A stretch of DNA of 64,000 nt from Nonomuraea harbinensis (GTDB lineage Bacteria > Actinomycetota > Actinomycetes > Streptosporangiales > Streptosporangiaceae). Each line of letters starts with the position of its first letter. The first letter of the stretch is position 1. The translations under genes were made by a program, and so were the position numbers. Of the stretch, positions 23,582-33,085 are shown piece by piece. The notes beneath the pieces were generated by a model. The model was not told the origin of the DNA and made no database searches. It saw nothing but the letters and a program-made list of their open reading frames with translations. The stretch spans positions 110,679 to 174,678 of the forward strand of contig NZ_JAHKRN010000015.1 in the NCBI RefSeq assembly GCF_019396385.1, in the 5' to 3' direction.

Positions 23582-24787
23582 TCAGGCGCGTTCCTCGGCC
23601 ACCAGCCGCACGCACACGGTCAGGCCGAGGATGGCCTGCTCCAGCTCGTCCAGCTCGGGATAGGTCGGGGCGATCCGGATCACGCGGTCGTCCGGGTCCT
23701 CGCCGTACGGGTGGGTGGCCCCGGCGGGCGTGAGCGCGATGCCCGCCGCCCTGGCCCTGGCCACCACCTCGGCGGCGTGCGGCACCTCCAGGCTGATGAA
23801 GTAGCCGCCCCGCGGGCTGGTCCAGGTGGCGAGGCCGCCGAGCTCCTTGGTCAGCACCCGGTCGACCAGCTCGAACTTGGGCGCGATCAGCTCGGCGTGG
23901 CGGCGCATGTGGGCGGCCACCCCGTCGGCGTCGCGCAGGAACTCGACGTGGCGCAGCTGGTTGAGCTTGTCGGGCCCGATCGACTGCTTGCGGGTGTTGG
24001 CCAGGAACCACTCCACGTTCGCCGGGGACGAGCCGAAGAACGACACGCCCGCGCCGGCCAGCGTCACCTTGGAGGTGGAGCCGTACACGAGGGCCCGGTC
24101 GGGGTTGCCGTGGGCGGCGCAGAGCGCGAGCAGGTCGGCCAGCTCGGCCGGGGCGTCGGTGAGGTGGTGGACGGCGTAGGCGTTGTCCCAGAAGATCCGG
24201 AAGTCGGGGGCGGCCGCCGGCATGGCGGCGAGCCGGCGCACGGTCTCGTCGCTGTAGACGACGCCGGACGGGTTGCTGTACTTGGGCACGCACCACATGC
24301 CCTTGACCTTCGGGTCGCTCGCCACGAGCCGCTCGACGAGGTCCATGTCGGGGCCGTCAGGGCCCATCGGGACGGCCACCATCGTGATGCCGAGCCGCTC
24401 ACAGATCGTGAAGTGGCGGTCGTAGCCGGGCACCGGGCACAGGAAGGTGATCTCCGGCTCCTCCACCCACCGCCGCTCGGCGCCCGGCACCTTGCCGAGC
24501 AGCGCGTGCACGACCGTGTCGTGCATGAGCGCGAGGCTGGCGTTGCCGCCCACCACGACCTGCGCCGGCGGCACCTGCAGCAGCGGGCCGAACAGCTCGC
24601 GCAGCTCGGGCAGGCCCTGCAGGTCGCCGTAGTTGCGGGCGTCGGTGCCGTCGGCCGCGTGGTAGGACTCCGGCAGCCTCAGCATGTCGTTGGAGAGGTC
24701 GAGCTGACGCGGCGACGGCTTCCCCCTGGTGAGGTCGAGCGAGAGCCCACGCTGGGCGAGGGCGGCGTAGTCACGCGAAGCGGTCAC
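23582..24787 (-). CDS. Aspartate aminotransferase, class Ic (Rv3722c type)
   Basis: A 401-residue PLP enzyme. It opens with LSLDLTRGKPSPRQLDLSN, the hallmark of the mycobacterial Rv3722c subgroup. It continues with VGGNASLALMHD, CPVPGYDRHF, MWCVPKYSNPSGV, DNAYAVHHL, the PLP-lysine segment STSKVTLAGAG and RIAPTYP near the end. Rv3722c is the main aspartate aminotransferase of M. tuberculosis, so this is probably the central glutamate/aspartate transaminase. The GTG start at 24787 has a strong GGAGGAG site. A TATCCT -10 lies at 24818-24823 on the minus strand. Confidence 0.92.
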   Translation of the reverse strand: MTASRDYAALAQRGLSLDLTRGKPSPRQLDLSNDMLRLPESYHAADGTDARNYGDLQGLPELRELFGPLLQVPPAQVVVGGNASLALMHDTVVHALLGKVPGAERRWVEEPEITFLCPVPGYDRHFTICERLGITMVAVPMGPDGPDMDLVERLVASDPKVKGMWCVPKYSNPSGVVYSDETVRRLAAMPAAAPDFRIFWDNAYAVHHLTDAPAELADLLALCAAHGNPDRALVYGSTSKVTLAGAGVSFFGSSPANVEWFLANTRKQSIGPDKLNQLRHVEFLRDADGVAAHMRRHAELIAPKFELVDRVLTKELGGLATWTSPRGGYFISLEVPHAAEVVARARAAGIALTPAGATHPYGEDPDDRVIRIAPTYPELDELEQAILGLTVCVRLVAEERA

Positions 24788-24962
24788 GAAATCTCTCCTC
24801 CGATCGGGTTGACACGAAGGATAGAAGATCCTGGGGCCGGTCCTGGCCCGCGTCCGCCATCCGAGAAGGGGACTTATCGGCAATCTTCGAAAAACTCCTT
24901 CACGCACGTCGATCGTTGGCGTGGAATGGGTAGGCACGCCACCTCTACTGGAGGGAGCAGCC
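24788..24962. other. 175-bp divergent promoter region (aminotransferase / ctaD)
   Basis: Contains the minus-strand TATCCT element at 24818-24823 for the aminotransferase and the plus-strand leader of ctaD with its GGAGGGAG ribosome site. No open frame or repeat of note. Confidence 0.4.
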
Positions 24963-26651
24963 GTGACCACCGTTCGCGAGACCTCGATCGAACAGGTCAG
25001 GCGACGGCGCACCGGGACGGTCATCGCGTCCTGGCTGTCGACCACCGATCACAAGGTGATCGGCTACCTGTATCTGATCTCCTCGTTCGGGTTCTTCCTG
25101 ATCGGCGGGGTCATGGCGATGATCATCCGGGCCGAGCTGGCGGCGCCGGGACTGCAGGTCGTCGACGCCGAGACCTACAACCAGATGTTCACCATGCACG
25201 GCACGATCATGCTGCTGCTGTTCGCCACCCCGCTGTTCGCCGGGTTCGCCAACGCGGTCATGCCGTTGCAGATCGGCGCGCCCGACGTGGCCTTCCCCCG
25301 GCTCAACGCGGTCAGCTTCTGGCTGTTCCTGTTCGGCGGCCTGATCGCGGTGGCGGGCTTCTTCACCCCGGGCGGGGCGGCGAGCTTCGGCTGGTTCGCC
25401 TACACGCCGCTGTCGTCGGCCACCTACTCGCCCGGCGTCGGCGGCGACCTGTGGATCATGGGGCTGGCCCTCGCCGGACTCGGCACCATCCTCGGCGCGG
25501 TCAACTTCATCACCACGATCATCGGCATGCGGGCGCCCGGCATGACCATGTTCCGGATGCCGATCTTCACCTGGAACGTGCTGCTGACCAGCATGCTCGT
25601 GCTGATGGCGTTCCCCGTGCTGGCCGCCGCGCTGCTGGTGCTGGAGTCGGACCGGCGGCTGGGCACCCAGGTGTTCGACCCGTCCAACGGCGGGCCGATC
25701 CTCTACCAGCACCTGTTCTGGTTCTTCGGCCATCCCGAGGTCTACATCATCGCGCTGCCGTTCTTCGGCATCATCACCGAGGTCATCCCGGTCTTCAGCC
25801 GCAAGCCGATCTTCGGCTACATCGGCCTGGTCGGCGCGACCATCGCCATCGCCGGGCTGTCCATGACCGTCTGGGCGCACCACATGTTCCCCACCGGGCA
25901 GGTGCTGCTGCCGTTCTTCTCCTTCATGACCTTCCTCATCGCGGTGCCGACCGGGGTGAAGTTCTTCAACTGGATCGGCACCATGTGGCGGGGACACCTG
26001 TCCTTCGAGGCGCCGATGATGTTCGCCATCGGGTTCCTCGTCACCTTCCTGCTCGGCGGGCTCACCGGCGTCATCCTGGGCTCGCCGGCGCTCGACTTCC
26101 AGGTCACCGACTCCTACTTCGTGGTGGCCCACTTCCACTACGTCGTGTTCGGCACGGTCGTGTTCGCCATGTTCGCCGGGTTCTACTTCTGGTGGCCGAA
26201 GATGACCGGCCGGATGCTCGACGACCGGCTCGGCCAGCTCCACTTCTGGACGCTGTTCATCGGCTTCCACACCACCTTCCTGGTGCAGCACTGGCTCGGC
26301 ATGCTCGGGTTCCCGCGCCGCTACGCCGACTACTCGCCCGGCGACGGGTTCACCCTGCTCAACGAGATCTCCTCGGCGGGGGCGTTCCTGCTCGGCGCCT
26401 CGACGCTGCCGTTCCTCTACAACGTCTGGAAGACGGCCAGACGGGCGCCCAAGGTCACCGTCGACGACCCGTGGGGGTTCGCCGGCTCGCTGGAGTGGGC
26501 CACGAGCTGCCCGCCGCCCCGGCACAACTTCACCTTCATGCCGCCGATCCGCTCCGAACGGCCCGCGTTCGACCTGCACTACCCGCCCGACGACAAGCCG
26601 GAGCTGAAGGAGGCCCAGCAGGCCGCGCTCAAGCGCCGCGAAACAAAGTGA
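24963..26651 (+). CDS. ctaD: Cytochrome c oxidase subunit I (aa3 type)
   Basis: A 562-residue heme-copper oxidase subunit with 12 TM helices. Ligands are present: the low-spin heme His in TMHGTIM, the Cu-B His and cross-linked Tyr in FFGHPEVYI, the His pair in WAHHMF, and the heme His residues in VAHFHYVVFG. The E and Y of HPEVY mark an A-type K/D-channel enzyme. Subunits II and III (ctaC/ctaE) and the bc1 genes are not adjacent, which is usual for actinomycete ctaD. The GTG start at 24963 has a good GGAGGGAG site; the ATG 36 nt upstream lies before it. Confidence 0.96.
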   Translation: MTTVRETSIEQVRRRRTGTVIASWLSTTDHKVIGYLYLISSFGFFLIGGVMAMIIRAELAAPGLQVVDAETYNQMFTMHGTIMLLLFATPLFAGFANAVMPLQIGAPDVAFPRLNAVSFWLFLFGGLIAVAGFFTPGGAASFGWFAYTPLSSATYSPGVGGDLWIMGLALAGLGTILGAVNFITTIIGMRAPGMTMFRMPIFTWNVLLTSMLVLMAFPVLAAALLVLESDRRLGTQVFDPSNGGPILYQHLFWFFGHPEVYIIALPFFGIITEVIPVFSRKPIFGYIGLVGATIAIAGLSMTVWAHHMFPTGQVLLPFFSFMTFLIAVPTGVKFFNWIGTMWRGHLSFEAPMMFAIGFLVTFLLGGLTGVILGSPALDFQVTDSYFVVAHFHYVVFGTVVFAMFAGFYFWWPKMTGRMLDDRLGQLHFWTLFIGFHTTFLVQHWLGMLGFPRRYADYSPGDGFTLLNEISSAGAFLLGASTLPFLYNVWKTARRAPKVTVDDPWGFAGSLEWATSCPPPRHNFTFMPPIRSERPAFDLHYPPDDKPELKEAQQAALKRRETK

Positions 26652-26731
26652 GACCTTTCCCCCGAGAGGTCGCGGTGCTTCTGTTGATGTGACGATCCGC
26701 CCATTCAGTCGCCTGTCTAAGGAGATCGGCG

Positions 26732-26965
26732 ATGACCGGCACCAAGATCCCCTTCACCCCCGAGACGGCCCCCTGCGGGAAGAAGTCGGGAGGCGAACGC
26801 CTCGTCGACGACGACGGCTACGGCCTCGTCATCCGCGACCAGTTCTTCGACTGCGGCTGCCGCCGGATCCGGCACGAGTACCACGACGGCAGCATCCACC
26901 TGTCCGCCGTCCGCCACGACGGCAGGCGGGTGAAGGACCCGATCCAGCCCGACCGCGGGAGCTGA
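26732..26965 (+). CDS. Small hypothetical protein (77 aa) between ctaD and frdA
   Basis: A 77-residue hydrophilic protein with three Cys (APCGKK, and a CGC pair in DCGCRRIRHEYHDGS), acidic in the middle and basic at the end. AAGGAG stands 7 nt before the ATG and the stop is 4 nt before frdA, so it is probably the first gene of the frd operon. No family recognised. The CxC and His residues could bind a metal, but that is speculation. Confidence 0.7.
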   Translation: MTGTKIPFTPETAPCGKKSGGERLVDDDGYGLVIRDQFFDCGCRRIRHEYHDGSIHLSAVRHDGRRVKDPIQPDRGS

Positions 26966-26969
26966 TCGC

Positions 26970-28703
26970 ATGATCGACGTGCTCATCGTCGGGGGCGGCG
27001 GGGCCGGCCTGCGCGCCGCGCTCGCGGTCGCCGAGACCGACCCGTCCCTGACCGTGGCCGTGCTGTCCAAGGTGTATCCGATGCGCAGCCACACGGTCTC
27101 CGCCGAGGGCGGCGCCGCCGCGGTGATCGGCGCCGGCGACAGCCTGGACGAGCACTGCTACGACACGATCTCCGGCGGCGACTGGCTGTGCGACCAGGAC
27201 GCGGTGGAGGCGTTCGTGGCCGAGGCGCCCCGCGAGCTCATCCAGCTGGAACACTGGGGCTGCCCGTGGAGCAGGGAGCCCGACGGGCGGGTCGCGGTAC
27301 GCCCGTTCGGCGGCATGAAACGGCAGCGCACCTGGTACGCGGCCGACAAGACGGGCTTCCACCTGCTGCACACGCTCTTCCAGACCACCCTGAAATATCC
27401 CGACATCGTGCGATACGACGAGTGGTACGTCACCCAGCTCATCGTCGACGACGGCCGGGTGCACGGCGTGGTCGCCGTCGAGATGAGGACCGGCCGCGTC
27501 GAGGCGATCCCCGCCAGGACCGTGATCCTGGCGACCGGCGGCTGCGGCCGGGCCTTCCCGTTCACCACCAACGCGACCATCAAGACCGGCGACGGCATGG
27601 CGCTGGCCTACCGGGCGGGCGCGCCGCTGAAGGACATGGAGTTCGTCCAGTACCACCCCACCGGGCTGCCGTTCACCGGCATCCTCATCACCGAGGCGGC
27701 CAGGGCCGAGGGCGGCTGGCTGATCAACAAGGACGGCTACCGCTACCTCCAGGACTACGACCTGGGCCGGCCCACCCCCGCCCCGAAGCTGCGCAGCATG
27801 GAGCTGGGCCCGCGCGACCGGCTCTCCCAGGCGTTCGTCCACGAGCAGCGCAAAGGACGCACGGCCGACACCCCGTACGGGCCCGTCGTCTACCTCGACC
27901 TGCGCCACCTCGGCGAGGACAAGATCGACGCCCGCATCCCGTTCGTGCGCGAGCTGTGCCGCAGCTACCAGAACCTCGACCCGGCCACCGACCTCATCCC
28001 GGTCCGTCCCGTCGTGCACTACATGATGGGCGGCGTGCACACCGACCTCGACGGGGCCACCCCGGTCGCGGGGCTGTACGCGGCGGGGGAGACCGCCTGC
28101 GTGAGCATCAACGGCGCCAACCGGCTCGGCTCCAACTCGCTGCCGGAGATCCTCGTCTTCGGCAGGCGGGCCGGGATCGCCGCCGCCGAGTTCGCCCGTA
28201 CCCACCGCGAGGGCGAGCCGCCCGCGGTGCGCAGCCAGGGCGACGACGAGCGGCGGCGGCTGACCCGCGCCCGCGAAGGCCGCGCGAACGGCGAGCGCGT
28301 CGCCGTCCTGCGCGAGGAGATGCAGCACACGCTGGAGGGCGCGGCCGGCATCTACCGCGGCGGCGACGTGCTGGCCAAGGCCGCCGGCACCCTCGCCGAG
28401 CTGTGCGAGCGCGCCCTGGAGGCGCGGGCCGACGACACCAGCGCCGTCTTCAACACCGAGATGATCAACCTGCTGGAGCTGCGGGCCATGCTCGACGTCG
28501 CGCGGACCATCGTGGCCTGCGCGCTGAACCGGCAGGAGTCGCGCGGGGCCCACCAGCGCACCGACTTCCCCGTCAGGGACGACGGCGCCTTCCTGGCGCA
28601 CTCGCTGGTCCACCGCGCCCCCGACGGCACCCCCTCGGTGGGGCTGCTGCCCGTCACCATCACCCGCTGGCCCCCAGGGGAAAGGGTCTATGGCCGTGAC
28701 TGA
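26970..28703 (+). CDS. frdA: Fumarate reductase/succinate dehydrogenase flavoprotein subunit
   Basis: A 577-residue flavoprotein. GGGGAGLRAALAVAE is the Rossmann motif. SHTVSAEGGAAA is the covalent-FAD His region (about residues 42-48). FVQYHPTGLP, the catalytic-Arg region EAARAEGGWL and NRLGSNSLPEILVFGRRAG complete the active site. It catalyses fumarate/succinate interconversion on the cytoplasmic face. The following two small membrane subunits and the E. coli-like gene order make a quinol:fumarate reductase more likely than a standard Sdh. It overlaps frdB by 14 bp. Confidence 0.93.
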   Translation: MIDVLIVGGGGAGLRAALAVAETDPSLTVAVLSKVYPMRSHTVSAEGGAAAVIGAGDSLDEHCYDTISGGDWLCDQDAVEAFVAEAPRELIQLEHWGCPWSREPDGRVAVRPFGGMKRQRTWYAADKTGFHLLHTLFQTTLKYPDIVRYDEWYVTQLIVDDGRVHGVVAVEMRTGRVEAIPARTVILATGGCGRAFPFTTNATIKTGDGMALAYRAGAPLKDMEFVQYHPTGLPFTGILITEAARAEGGWLINKDGYRYLQDYDLGRPTPAPKLRSMELGPRDRLSQAFVHEQRKGRTADTPYGPVVYLDLRHLGEDKIDARIPFVRELCRSYQNLDPATDLIPVRPVVHYMMGGVHTDLDGATPVAGLYAAGETACVSINGANRLGSNSLPEILVFGRRAGIAAAEFARTHREGEPPAVRSQGDDERRRLTRAREGRANGERVAVLREEMQHTLEGAAGIYRGGDVLAKAAGTLAELCERALEARADDTSAVFNTEMINLLELRAMLDVARTIVACALNRQESRGAHQRTDFPVRDDGAFLAHSLVHRAPDGTPSVGLLPVTITRWPPGERVYGRD

Positions 28704-29421
28704 GTCGATCCGGCTGGAGGTCGCCCGGTACCGCCCCGGGCAGGACGCCGAGCCCGTCTTCGCGTCGTACGAGGTGCCGCTCATGCCCGACTGGGCGGTG
28801 CTCGACGGGCTCACCTACGTCAAGGACCGGCTGGACGGCACGCTGTCGTTCCGCTGGTCGTGCCGGATGGGCATCTGCGGGTCGTGCGGCATGACCGTCA
28901 ACGGCGAACCCCGGCTGACCTGCGGGACCTTCCTCACCGAGTACGGCGACGGACCGGTCAGGATCGAGCCGCTCAAGGGGTTCCCGGTCATCAGGGACCT
29001 GGTGGTGGACATCGAGGACTTCCTGGCCAAGCTGTCGTCGGTGCGGCCGTGGCTGGTCAGGGGGGGCGAGGAACTGCCGCTGACCGCCGAGTACGCGCAG
29101 ACCCCGGCGCAGCTCGACGCCTACAAGCAGTACAGCATGTGCATCAACTGCATGCTCTGCTACTCGGCCTGCCCGGTGTACGTGCTCGACCCGGACTTCC
29201 TCGGGCCCGCGGCGATCGCGCTGGCGCAGCGCTACAACCTGGACTCGCGCGACATGGACGACCGGTTCGACGTGCTCAGCCAGGAGGACGCCGTCTGGGG
29301 GTGCACGTTCGTCGGCGAGTGCACGAACGCCTGCCCCAAGCACGTCGACCCGGCCGAGGCCATCCAGCGCTACAAGCTGACCGCCGCGCTCCGCTCGGTG
29401 CTGCCGTGGAGCCGTCGATGA
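28690..29421 (+). CDS. frdB: Fumarate reductase iron-sulfur subunit
   Basis: A 243-residue protein with an N-terminal 2Fe-2S ferredoxin domain (CRMGICGSCGM, then a later Cys in LTCGTF). The C-terminal 4Fe-4S/3Fe-4S domain has CINCMLCYSACP and CTFVGECTNACPKHVDP. It carries electrons between quinone and FrdA. The stop overlaps the frdC ATG (ATGA at 29418-29421). Confidence 0.95.
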   Translation: MAVTESIRLEVARYRPGQDAEPVFASYEVPLMPDWAVLDGLTYVKDRLDGTLSFRWSCRMGICGSCGMTVNGEPRLTCGTFLTEYGDGPVRIEPLKGFPVIRDLVVDIEDFLAKLSSVRPWLVRGGEELPLTAEYAQTPAQLDAYKQYSMCINCMLCYSACPVYVLDPDFLGPAAIALAQRYNLDSRDMDDRFDVLSQEDAVWGCTFVGECTNACPKHVDPAEAIQRYKLTAALRSVLPWSRR

Positions 29422-29801
29422 CCGCGCCCTACGTACGCGGCCGCGACCGGCTCTGGTTCGCCCGCTCGCGGCGCTACACGATCTTCGTGCTCCGGGAGCT
29501 GACCAGCGTGTTCGTGGCCTGGACGGTCGCGTTCCTGCTGCTGATGATCGCCGCCCTGACCGGCGGCGGGTACGCGGGCTTCGTCGCGCTCGCCGGGCAA
29601 CCGTGGATGATCGCGGTCAACGTGGTGGCGCTGGCCGCGACCTGCTTCCACGCGATCACCTTCCTCAACCTCGCGCCCAAGGCCACGGTGGTCCGGCTGG
29701 ACGGCTGGCGGGTGCCCGCCTGGATGATCCAGGGCGGCAACCACTCGGCCTGGCTGCTGGTCTCCGCGGTCGTCGCGTACGTCGTGCTGAGGTCGCCATG
29801 A
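29418..29801 (+). CDS. frdC: Fumarate reductase membrane anchor subunit C
   Basis: A 127-residue membrane protein with three TM helices (about 27-50, 62-83 and 105-122). The His in FHAITFLNLAPKATVVRL is characteristic of FrdC. It anchors FrdAB and helps form the quinone site. Coupled to frdB and frdD by ATGA overlaps. Confidence 0.9.
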   Translation: MTAPYVRGRDRLWFARSRRYTIFVLRELTSVFVAWTVAFLLLMIAALTGGGYAGFVALAGQPWMIAVNVVALAATCFHAITFLNLAPKATVVRLDGWRVPAWMIQGGNHSAWLLVSAVVAYVVLRSP

Positions 29802-30139
29802 GACGCGTGCTGGAACCGTACCTGTGGCTGCTCTTCAGCGGCGGCGGCGTGGTCGCCGCGCTGCTGCTGCCGGTGCTCGTGCTGCTCTTCGGCGTGCTCA
29901 TGCCGCTGGGCGTGCTCGACTGGCCGTCCGCCGCGCACCTGGCGGGCGCGCTCGAACCCCTGCCGGTGCGGGTGGCGCTGGTGGCGGTCGTGGCCCTCTG
30001 CCTCTTCCACGCCGCGCACCGGATCCGCCACACCAGCGAGGAACTGCTGGGCCTGGCCCGGTTCGATCTGCCGATCGCCGTGGTGTGTTACGGCGGGGCA
30101 CTGGGCGGTGCCGCCGTCGCGGCATGGCTGCTGTGGTGA
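29798..30139 (+). CDS. frdD: Fumarate reductase membrane anchor subunit D
   Basis: A 113-residue membrane protein with three TM helices. An N-terminal RRVLEPYLWLLFSGGG segment and the FHAAHRIRH motif in helix two match FrdD. The absence of a second pair of heme-ligating His residues would make this a heme-free D-type anchor, as in E. coli, but that needs alignment. Last gene of the operon. Confidence 0.9.
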   Translation: MRRVLEPYLWLLFSGGGVVAALLLPVLVLLFGVLMPLGVLDWPSAAHLAGALEPLPVRVALVAVVALCLFHAAHRIRHTSEELLGLARFDLPIAVVCYGGALGGAAVAAWLLW

Positions 30140-30172
30140 ATGTCCTGGTTTCGTGATATTTCGACTCGCGGC

Positions 30173-30202
30173 TTTACGCCGAGTTTATCCGGGGTCTACC
30201 GT
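30173..30202 (+). promoter_or_regulatory. Candidate promoter of the M6 peptidase gene
   Basis: TTTACG (30173-30178) and TACCGT (30197-30202) are separated by 18 nt. They lie about 58 nt upstream of the GTG at 30260, which has its own AAGGGG ribosome site. Confidence 0.4.
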
Positions 30203-30259
30203 CCGGCTTGCGAAACCCTCCGGCCATCGCCCGGCGACCCCGGGCAGAAGGGGTACTCG

Positions 30260-33007
30260 GTGTCCCGAAAGACGCGCCTCTTAGCCACGATCTCGGCAGT
30301 AGCCCTGCTGGGCGCCACCCTCACGGCGCCCACCGCGCAAGCGTCCTCCGTGGCGCGCTACGAGCCCGGTCCGTCCGACTTCTACATCAACTACGCCCCG
30401 CCCAGGGACGAGGCCACGCCCGAGGAGCCGGGCGCGCCGGGCGGTGACAAGCGCTCACGGTCGCGGGCACGGGAGATCGACCAGAAGCACAGCCTGGGCA
30501 ACCCGGCGGCCGCCCGGGTGCTCGCCGCCCGCGAGCAGGAGGCCCTGAGGACCGGCCGCAACCCCGCCGACTTCATCTTCAAGAAGACCAAGCAGACCAG
30601 GACCGCCAAGCTGCTGACGCTGCTGGTCGAGTTCAACGAGAACGCCGACGACGACTTCTCCGGTTACAACCGGCTGCGAACCGTCGACAGCGCCCCCGAC
30701 GACTGCCTCGTCGAGCCGGCCGGCACGCTCAAGAACGGCCCCCTGCACAACAACATCCCGGACCCGGCCACGCTGCCGAACAAGGACAACAACTCCTTCT
30801 GGGTCAAGGACTTCAGCCCCGAGCACTTCAACAAGATGCTCTACACCGACAAGGGCATCACCGAGCGCGTCCGCAAGGACCTGAGGGACCCCCGCGACGG
30901 CAGGCCGGGCATCGACATCTCCGGCTTCACGCTGAAGAAGATGTACGAGGAGATGTCCAAGGGCGCCTACTCCGTGACCGGCTCCGCCGTCGGCTGGATC
31001 AAGGCCCCGCACTCCGAGGCCTGGTACGGCGCCGCGGCCTGCGGCGGCAACCCGCAGGACATGTCCGGCCACCCGGACAACCCGCTCGGCGCCGGCCAGC
31101 TCGCCATCGACGCCGTCGACGTGCTGGCCCAGACCCAGCCGGACTTCCCGTGGGCCGACTACGACCTCGAGGACGTCTCCGACGCCGACGGCGACGGCAA
31201 CTTCGCCGAGCCCGACGGCGTGATCGACCACCTCGTGCTGGTCCACGCCGGCAAGGACAAGTCCTCCGACGGCGGCGCCGAGGGCACCTACGCCATCTGG
31301 GCCCACTCCAGCGCGGTCGCCGGCGGCTACCAGGTGCCCGGCACCGACATGAAGATCTCCAACTACATCGTCCAGCCCGAGGACTCCGGCGTCGGCGTCT
31401 TCGCCCACGAGTACGGCCACGACCTCGGCCTGCCCGACCTGTACGACACCTCCGGCGCGGGCAGCTCCGCGGTGGACTTCTGGGACCTGATGTCCAGCGG
31501 CTCCCACTCCGGCCCGATCTTCCAGTCCATGCCCACGCACATGGGCCTGTGGGACAAGTGGGTGCTCGGCTGGGCCAACCCGAAGGTGTTCGACCCGGGT
31601 GACCGCAAGAGCCTGGTCACCGTCGGCCAGTCCTCCCGCACGCCGAAGCTCACCCAGGACGGCGTCCGGGTGAACCTGGCCTCCGAGCCGCTCAAGATGG
31701 TCGACCCGCACAGCGGCGGCAACGCCTGGTGGTCCGGCATGGACCAGGAGTGGGCGAACGTCTCGGTGGGCCGCGACATCGACGTGCCCGCCGGGTCCGA
31801 CGTGCGGTTCTGGATGTGGAACAACTACGAGATCGAGTCCGACTGGGACTTCGGCTTCGTCGAGGTGTCCACCGACGGTGGCGCGACCTGGGCCCAGCAG
31901 AAGGTCTTCGACGAGGCCGGCGACGAGATCACCACGCCCGACGACTACCCGGACCCGAACAAGAACCTCGCGACCTTCGGCGACAAGAAGTACGGCATCA
32001 CCGGTGACACCGGCGGCTGGCGGCACGACTACGTCGACCTGACGCCGTTCGCCGGCCAATCGATCAAGCTGCGGCTGACGTACAACACCGACGCGGCCTT
32101 CACCCCGCGCGGCTGGCACGCCGACGACTTCGAGCTCACCAGCGACGGCGCCACCGTGTGGAGCGACGACGTCGAGGGCGGCGAGAACGGCTGGCGGGCC
32201 ACCGGCGGCACCTTCACCAACACCAGCGGCCAGGGCTGGACGATCAACAACGGCGAGCGTGAGATCCAGCGGTTCTACCTCGCCGAGTGGCGCAACTTCG
32301 ACGGGTTCGACAAGGGCCTGCAGTACGCCTACGACACCACGTACTCGCGTGACGGGGCGTGGAAGGTGGAGAAGGTCAAGTACAACGCGCCCGGCCTGCT
32401 GGTCTGGTACCGCGACTCGACCTACACCAACAACGTGCTGGTGAACAACCTGGAGGCGGCGCCGAGCATCGGCTCCAAGGGCACCCTGCTGCTCGTCGAC
32501 TCCCACTTCGACCCGCTGCGCCGCACCGGCGAGGCGGCCGCGAAGGACCCGACCAGGCACAAGAACATGGAAGGCCGCACCCAGACGTCCAACGCGGCGT
32601 TCTCGTTCAGGAACACCTACCCGCTCAAGGAGTGCCTGGAGGCGCCGGACGAGCCGTTCAGCGAGTACTGCACGCAGATCGGCGGGCTCAAGGGCGTCAA
32701 GGGGTTCACCGACGCCAAGACCTGGTACCCCGGCCTGGAGGTCCAGGACGGCGGCCTGTTCTACCGGGACTTCGACGCCTCCACCGTCGTCCCGTCCAAG
32801 GGCGACCAGCCGTACAGCACCCGCGTGGTGAACGTGGACGGCACCCCGGCCACCGAGTACTACGGCCTCGACATCGGCGGCGGCCACGTGCTCGGCTCCG
32901 GTAACCCCGGGGACGAGGGCAAGGCGCTGGGCGTGGGGATCAAGCTGATCAGCCCGCTCCCCGGCGACCTCGGCGCCATCGTCCAGGTGACCCCGCCGAA
33001 GAAGTAG
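30260..33007 (+). CDS. Secreted immune inhibitor A-type metallopeptidase (M6)
   Basis: A 915-residue secreted protease. The signal peptide has positive SRKTR, a hydrophobic core LLATISAVALLGATL and cleavage near AQA-SS (about residue 29). A propeptide follows. The M6 catalytic domain has the zinc motif HEYGHDLGLPD (about residues 382-392), followed by the Met-turn-like region DLMSSGS. C-terminal beta-sandwich domains of the immune-inhibitor-A family follow. It degrades extracellular protein. Codon 8 (30281-30283) is TTA, the rare leucine codon read by the bldA tRNA, which suggests developmental control of translation. GTG start with AAGGGG 8 nt upstream. Confidence 0.93.
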   Translation: MSRKTRLLATISAVALLGATLTAPTAQASSVARYEPGPSDFYINYAPPRDEATPEEPGAPGGDKRSRSRAREIDQKHSLGNPAAARVLAAREQEALRTGRNPADFIFKKTKQTRTAKLLTLLVEFNENADDDFSGYNRLRTVDSAPDDCLVEPAGTLKNGPLHNNIPDPATLPNKDNNSFWVKDFSPEHFNKMLYTDKGITERVRKDLRDPRDGRPGIDISGFTLKKMYEEMSKGAYSVTGSAVGWIKAPHSEAWYGAAACGGNPQDMSGHPDNPLGAGQLAIDAVDVLAQTQPDFPWADYDLEDVSDADGDGNFAEPDGVIDHLVLVHAGKDKSSDGGAEGTYAIWAHSSAVAGGYQVPGTDMKISNYIVQPEDSGVGVFAHEYGHDLGLPDLYDTSGAGSSAVDFWDLMSSGSHSGPIFQSMPTHMGLWDKWVLGWANPKVFDPGDRKSLVTVGQSSRTPKLTQDGVRVNLASEPLKMVDPHSGGNAWWSGMDQEWANVSVGRDIDVPAGSDVRFWMWNNYEIESDWDFGFVEVSTDGGATWAQQKVFDEAGDEITTPDDYPDPNKNLATFGDKKYGITGDTGGWRHDYVDLTPFAGQSIKLRLTYNTDAAFTPRGWHADDFELTSDGATVWSDDVEGGENGWRATGGTFTNTSGQGWTINNGEREIQRFYLAEWRNFDGFDKGLQYAYDTTYSRDGAWKVEKVKYNAPGLLVWYRDSTYTNNVLVNNLEAAPSIGSKGTLLLVDSHFDPLRRTGEAAAKDPTRHKNMEGRTQTSNAAFSFRNTYPLKECLEAPDEPFSEYCTQIGGLKGVKGFTDAKTWYPGLEVQDGGLFYRDFDASTVVPSKGDQPYSTRVVNVDGTPATEYYGLDIGGGHVLGSGNPGDEGKALGVGIKLISPLPGDLGAIVQVTPPKK

Positions 33008-33022
33008 ATCAGGCGGGTCGCG

Positions 33023-33063
33023 AGCCCCTGTCTTCACACGGTCGCCGTGCGAAGGCAGGGGCT
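33023..33063. terminator. Strong hairpin terminator after the M6 peptidase gene
   Basis: AGCCCCTGTCTTCACACGG - TCG - CCGTGCGAAGGCAGGGGCT is a 19-bp stem with one GU wobble and one mismatch and a 3-nt loop, starting 16 nt past the stop. No U-tract. Confidence 0.85.
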
Positions 33064-33085
33064 TCTGGACCTACGATTGATGACC

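Noticed and set aside
26970..30139. Standard succinate dehydrogenase
   Set aside because: Two separate small three-TM anchor genes in the order A-B-C-D and the anchor motifs fit FrdCD better than SdhC-type anchors.
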